Under the pieces are notes generated by a model, which was not told the origin of the DNA, made no database searches, and saw only the letters and a program-made list of their open reading frames with translations. Source: Sphingobacterium bambusae (lineage in GTDB: Bacteria; Bacteroidota; Bacteroidia; Sphingobacteriales; Sphingobacteriaceae). Taken from it: a DNA stretch of 64,000 nt. Every line of letters starts with the position of its first letter. The stretch's first letter is position 1. Below are positions 61,709 to 64,000 of this stretch, one piece after another. Where the stretch lies: positions 2,418,001 to 2,482,000 of the forward strand of contig NZ_CP138332.1 of the NCBI RefSeq assembly GCF_033955345.1, read 5' to 3'. Position numbers and translations under genes: made by a program.

Positions 61709-62683
61709 ATGAAAACGATAAAAAACATTGCAGTTTTAACCTCTGGCGGTGACGCTCCAGGAATGAATGCTGCCATTCGAGCGGTAGTAAGAGCGGGTAT
61801 CTATAATGGACTTCATGTATTTGGTGTACGCAGAGGATATGATGGCCTCGTGCAAGGCGATATGTTTGCCATGGATGCAAAGTCTGTTGCCAACATTATT
61901 CAACGTGGGGGGACGGTTCTGAAAACCGCAAGAAGCGACGAATTCAGAACCTACGAGGGGCGAAAACAAGCCTTTGAAAATATCAAAAAGCTAGACATTG
62001 ATGCGCTTGTCGTTATCGGTGGTGACGGTACATTCACTGGTGCCTCGAAATTCATTGAGGAGTTTGACATTCCTATCATCGGTATCCCCGGCACCATTGA
62101 CAATGACCTTGCAGGAACAGATTTTACCATCGGCTATGATACGGCGATCAACACCGTTGTTGATGCCGTTGACAAAATACGTGACACCGCGGAATCACAC
62201 GACAGGCTTTTCGTTGTGGAGGTGATGGGTCGCGATTCGGGATTGATCGCGTTACGTTCCGGTATCAGTACCGGAGCCGAAGCCGTCTTGATTCCAGAGT
62301 TGCAGGTGGACTATGACGCTATTATGAAACGATTGGATAAAACACGGAAGAACAAATCGTCACGCATCATTATTGTCGCTGAAGGCGATAAAGAAGGAGG
62401 ACTTGTGGTAGCCGAGCGTATACAAGAAAACTTCCCACACTATGATGTCCGCCTATCCATTTTGGGCCATATCCAACGCGGTGGCAAGCCGACATGTATG
62501 GACCGTGTGCTGGCAAGCCGCTTGGGTGTTGCTTCCGTGGAAGCATTAATCGAGGGGCGCCGCGGAGAAATGGCCGGATTGATCTGCGGTCAAGTTCAAT
62601 TTACACCTTTCAGCAAAGCCATCAAGCACATCGATAAGATCAACGAGAATTTAACGAGAATCGTGGAGATCCTATCCCTGTAA
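61709..62683 (+). CDS. pfkA: ATP-dependent 6-phosphofructokinase
   Basis: Phosphorylates fructose 6-phosphate in glycolysis. I chose the ATG at 61709 (MKTIKNIAVLTSGGDAPGMN), giving 324 residues; an in-frame start at 61619 lies inside dsbD. The phosphate loop is TSGGDAPGMN (11-20). GGDGTFTGA (104-112) has Gly rather than Asp at the ATP/pyrophosphate-determining position, so it uses ATP. The catalytic loop is GTIDNDLAGTD with Asp131, followed by MGRDSGLIAL and SILGHIQRGGKPT. A strong terminator follows. Confidence 0.97.
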   Translation: MKTIKNIAVLTSGGDAPGMNAAIRAVVRAGIYNGLHVFGVRRGYDGLVQGDMFAMDAKSVANIIQRGGTVLKTARSDEFRTYEGRKQAFENIKKLDIDALVVIGGDGTFTGASKFIEEFDIPIIGIPGTIDNDLAGTDFTIGYDTAINTVVDAVDKIRDTAESHDRLFVVEVMGRDSGLIALRSGISTGAEAVLIPELQVDYDAIMKRLDKTRKNKSSRIIIVAEGDKEGGLVVAERIQENFPHYDVRLSILGHIQRGGKPTCMDRVLASRLGVASVEALIEGRRGEMAGLICGQVQFTPFSKAIKHIDKINENLTRIVEILSL

Positions 62684-62698
62684 CCAATAGGCGCAAAA

Positions 62699-62745
62699 GC
62701 ATAAAAAAACCGGCGGTCGTTTATAGATGGCCGGTTTTTTTATGC
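62699..62745. terminator. Bidirectional terminator between pfkA and the TlpA-like gene
   Basis: GCATAAAAAAACCGGC pairs perfectly with GCCGGTTTTTTTATGC over 16 bp, with a 15-base loop. A run and T run on opposite arms suit both convergent genes. Confidence 0.93.
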
Positions 62746-62755
62746 CTGAAATTGC

Positions 62756-63895
62756 TTATTTCAGTACCTCTTGTAGTTTTTCCTCTAGTGCAGGCCCGCG
62801 CAAATTCGAACCAATGATCTTTCCTTCCGGATCAATTAGATAATTTTGCGGAATTCCTTTAATCGCGTAAAGTTCAACCACCGGCGACTGCCAAAATTGT
62901 AAATCAGAGACCTGAGGCCATTGACCAAGTTCGTCATCCGCTATAGCCTTCATCCAATCATCTTTCTTACCGGGACGATCGAGCGACACACCTAAAACCG
63001 TAAAATTCTTATCTTTGAATTTATTAAATGCAGCCACAACATTCGGGTTTTCGTGGCGGCATGGACCACACCAGCTTGCCCAAAAATCGATCAACACATA
63101 TTTACCACGTAAAGACGATAAGGCTAGATTGGTACCTGTTGTATCAGGCAAGGTGAAATCTGGCGCCAAGGCACCTACAGATAATTTTTCCATAGAGGCT
63201 ATTTTTTCTCCCAAACGTTTACCCAAAGAAGTCGTTTTCAAGCTAGCAGCTAAACCTTCGAAAGCAGGCTTTACAAAGGACGTTACATTATCTGGCGAAG
63301 CCAATTCGTCGAGAATGGTTAATGCCACGTAGCTGTTTGGGTTTGATTTGACAAACTCTTGATTCAAGGCTTCCTGCTTCTCATAAATAACAGACGCTTT
63401 ATCTTGCAGCGTTTGGATAAAAGCTTCATCTTGCTTTTTATCATCCGGTGCAGCCTCGTACTCGGCATTCAATGCCTCAAATCCTTGTTCAATCTCTTTT
63501 ATAGAAGTACGATATCGAGCAAAGTCGTCATTTATCGCATTTCCTTTTGCTATAGCCGATTCAAATTCCGCACCCTCCAGCTTAATTACGCCTTTAGAAA
63601 GGTAAACCGTATTCATCGGCGGACGCTCGCCGCTTTCACGCAGCTGCGACATCGTTTTACCATCGGCAGACAGGAATAAGCGTGCCTGTGTAGGCTCCGC
63701 CACCGTTCCTTGGTATTTGAAAGCACCATCTGTAATAGAAGCTGAATCGATCACACCTTGACCATTATCCTGGTATTGGATAAACACTTTTGCTCCCGCT
63801 GCAGTCTTCCCTATCTTTCCATTCAACGTGAACTCTTCCTGTGCAAAGAGCAAAGCCGGAGCCATACCCAAAGACATCAATATTCCTTTTTTCAT
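62756..63895 (-). CDS. TlpA/ResA-like periplasmic thioredoxin with DUF4369-type N-terminal domain
   Basis: A 379-residue exported protein, signal peptide MKKGILMSLGMAPALLFA. Residues 20-115 are the beta-rich DUF4369 domain, followed by a helical linker, and residues 240-379 the thioredoxin fold. The active site is FWASWCGPCRHENP (Cys276 and Cys279). The downstream cis-Pro segment is YAIKGIPQNYLIDPEGKI. It would reduce disulfides in cell-envelope proteins. Electrons could come from the DsbD pair encoded nearby. Confidence 0.9.
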   Translation of the reverse strand: MKKGILMSLGMAPALLFAQEEFTLNGKIGKTAAGAKVFIQYQDNGQGVIDSASITDGAFKYQGTVAEPTQARLFLSADGKTMSQLRESGERPPMNTVYLSKGVIKLEGAEFESAIAKGNAINDDFARYRTSIKEIEQGFEALNAEYEAAPDDKKQDEAFIQTLQDKASVIYEKQEALNQEFVKSNPNSYVALTILDELASPDNVTSFVKPAFEGLAASLKTTSLGKRLGEKIASMEKLSVGALAPDFTLPDTTGTNLALSSLRGKYVLIDFWASWCGPCRHENPNVVAAFNKFKDKNFTVLGVSLDRPGKKDDWMKAIADDELGQWPQVSDLQFWQSPVVELYAIKGIPQNYLIDPEGKIIGSNLRGPALEEKLQEVLK

Positions 63896-63954
63896 TGTAT
63901 ATTTTTATTTATGTAATTGACCTGTTTAAAATCTATTATATTGTTTCCGTTTTG

Positions 63955-64000
63955 TTACCATCGGCCACTTGCGCCGCCTCCGCCGAAGCCTCCACCACCA
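63955..64000 (-). CDS. C-terminal end of a TPM-domain protein (cut by window edge)
   Basis: Only the last 14 codons are inside: GGGGFGGGGASGRW and a TAA at 63957-63955. This glycine-rich tail is characteristic of TPM-domain (YgcG-like) membrane proteins, whose lumenal domain precedes it. Identification rests on the tail alone. Confidence 0.6.
   Translation of the reverse strand, partial: GGGGFGGGGASGRW

Overview
The window is ordinary chromosome of a member of the Bacteroidota, most likely the family Sphingobacteriaceae (Sphingobacterium/Pedobacter type). The grounds are the gene content: a 14-gene nuo operon with a very short NuoG, an ExbB-ExbD-ExbD-TonB-substrate-binding-protein-TPR cluster, DUF5686, a FucP-type sugar transporter, DUF4350/DUF4129 proteins and a SAM-II-like leader before metK. 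Many genes also carry exact matches to the Bacteroidota -7 promoter element TAnnTTTG, and Shine-Dalgarno sequences are scarce. I saw no rRNA, tRNA, transposase, integrase, prophage or CRISPR array.

Layout. 1-4634: 5' part of gltX; a tightly overlapping operon of an orphan histidine kinase, a DinB-fold protein and a hotdog thioesterase; a sugar MFS transporter. 4635-5878: a decayed AraC-family gene followed directly by a 29-copy array of a 21-bp repeat. 5879-20088: S41 protease, TPR protein, phosphopantetheinyl transferase, dcd, prfB (with its programmed +1 frameshift), pgi, M28 peptidase, AI-2E-family permease, enoyl-CoA hydratase and a DUF5686 protein. 20149-33181: nuoA to nuoN, all on the minus strand, with their own promoter and terminator. 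33285-39410: TonB energisation cluster. 39847-42687: SUI1-like protein, lipid kinase and metK behind a riboswitch-like leader. 42772-49932: a MoxR-DUF58-DUF4350-DUF4129-membrane protein-SpoIIM operon facing an RDD gene. 49950-54644: trmB, GDP-fucose synthase, a three-gene YtxH/holin-like envelope cassette and a ComM-like ATPase. 54646-64000: rhomboid, LUD protein, ftsH, rsfS, birA, a split DsbD system, pfkA, a TlpA-like protein and the last codons of a TPM-domain protein.

How the genes work together. Complex I is encoded whole, so the strain probably respires with NADH and a quinone. The ExbB/ExbD/TonB cluster would energise outer-membrane transport. nDsbD, DsbD and the TlpA-like protein form a periplasmic thiol-reducing route, although pfkA separates the two DsbD parts from the TlpA gene. 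The MoxR to SpoIIM operon is a conserved but functionally unassigned membrane module and is the best candidate here for an undescribed multi-gene system. The least expected structure is the 21-bp array, whose commonest variants are silent in one plus-strand reading frame.

Limits. Everything was read by eye. Family names rest on motifs and remembered family features, not on searches. Promoter calls are matches to TAnnTTTG; the distal TTG/TTTG element is often weak or absent, so most are moderate or low confidence. Where such a match lies downstream of the longest possible start codon I used it to choose a shorter start and said so.
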